Source: JBDLSY01 sp043777895 (GTDB taxonomy: Bacteria; Pseudomonadota; Gammaproteobacteria; Burkholderiales; Burkholderiaceae_C). From it: a stretch of DNA of 5,602 bases. The stretch is from the NCBI GenBank assembly GCA_043777895.1, contig JAYWHD010000166.1, forward strand, positions 1 through 5,602. The letters are read 5' to 3'. This document shows, piece by piece, positions 5,296 to 5,602 of the stretch (positions within the stretch are counted from its first letter, which is position 1; each line of letters starts with the position of its first letter). The notes beneath the pieces were generated by a model, which had not been told where the DNA came from, ran no database searches, and was given only the letters and a program-made list of their open reading frames with translations. The position numbers and the translations under genes were made by a program.

Positions 5296-5602
5296 ATGTT
5301 GATTGAATTTCGAGTGAGTAATTACCGTTTATTTAATGAAGAGGTGGTGTTTTCTATGGTCGCCGCTCCGCGTTTAAGAAAAACAGGCAACACGTTTAAA
5401 ACACACTTAAAAAAAGATGCCTTGCCGCCTTTGCTTAAAACGGCCGTAATTTATGGTCCTAATGCGTCTGGTAAAAGTAATTTTGTAAAAGCGTTAAATA
5501 CTTTAAAAGGCGTTTTTAGCAATTCAGATGCTGAACGTAAAGCATTCAATGTACAACCCTTTAAATTAAATGAACCCACTGATACCGTATCAAAGTTTTG
5601 TA
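5296..5602 (+). CDS. AAA15-type (COG1106-like) ATPase, N-terminal part, cut by the window edge
   Basis: The first 102 residues are visible and the frame is still open at the right edge. The protein opens MLIEFRVSNYRLFNEEVVFSM, the beta-strand opening typical of SMC/RecF/OLD-like ABC-type ATPases of the AAA15/AAA21 group. Next come LLKTAVIYGPNASGKSN with Walker A GPNASGKS at 54-61 (Lys60, Ser61) and a helix NFVKALNTLKGVF. A later stretch with VQPFKLNE matches the family's 'PF.L' segment. Walker B, the signature motif and any C-terminal nuclease (TOPRIM) domain would lie outside the window, so the subtype is unknown. Family members include RloA/AbiLi-like ATPases, often followed by a RloB-like gene, and PARIS AriA. 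A role in anti-phage defence is therefore plausible but inferred. It is divergent from fumarase, from which it is separated by repeat-rich DNA. Confidence 0.85.
   Translation, partial: MLIEFRVSNYRLFNEEVVFSMVAAPRLRKTGNTFKTHLKKDALPPLLKTAVIYGPNASGKSNFVKALNTLKGVFSNSDAERKAFNVQPFKLNEPTDTVSKFC

Overview
The window reads as ordinary chromosome of an AT-rich proteobacterium, most likely a gammaproteobacterium. The aminotransferase resembles the Pseudomonas-type TyrB/AspC family, the fumarase is the class I iron-sulphur type, and the Nudix protein is of the DUF4743 kind. Coding DNA is moderately AT-rich and the gaps between genes are extremely AT-rich. The gaps are filled with short tandem repeats, which recalls the intergenic heptamer repeats reported in marine Beggiatoaceae. 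That link is a weak inference, not an identification.

Layout: positions 2-37 may be the last codons of a plus-strand gene cut by the window edge. A strong hairpin terminator at 42-63 follows. Four complete genes then lie on the minus strand; in transcription order they are class I fumarase (5050-3473), glutamate racemase murI (3384-2542), a DUF4743/Nudix hydrolase (2349-1615) and an aromatic/aspartate aminotransferase (1331-117). The gaps between them are 88, 192 and 283 bp. The only convincing intrinsic terminator is after the aminotransferase, so partial read-through transcription is possible, although the gaps are wide for a tight operon. A divergent plus-strand gene starts at 5296 and runs off the right edge. 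Its first 102 residues, with the Walker A sequence GPNASGKS, identify it as an AAA15-type (COG1106-like) ATPase, a family often found in anti-phage and abortive-infection modules.

The metabolic genes are housekeeping. Fumarase serves the TCA cycle, MurI makes D-glutamate for peptidoglycan, the aminotransferase exchanges amino groups between glutamate/aspartate and aromatic 2-oxo acids, and the Nudix enzyme may clear damaged thiamin diphosphate. No tight functional link among them is evident.

The two points of most interest are the truncated defence-type ATPase at the right edge and the tandem repeats. The repeats have a different unit length in each gap: 7 and about 20 bp before the aminotransferase, 9 bp before the Nudix gene, 8 bp before murI, and 6 plus 13-14 bp before fumarase. 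None of the four minus-strand genes has a recognisable Shine-Dalgarno sequence, whereas the ATPase gene does.
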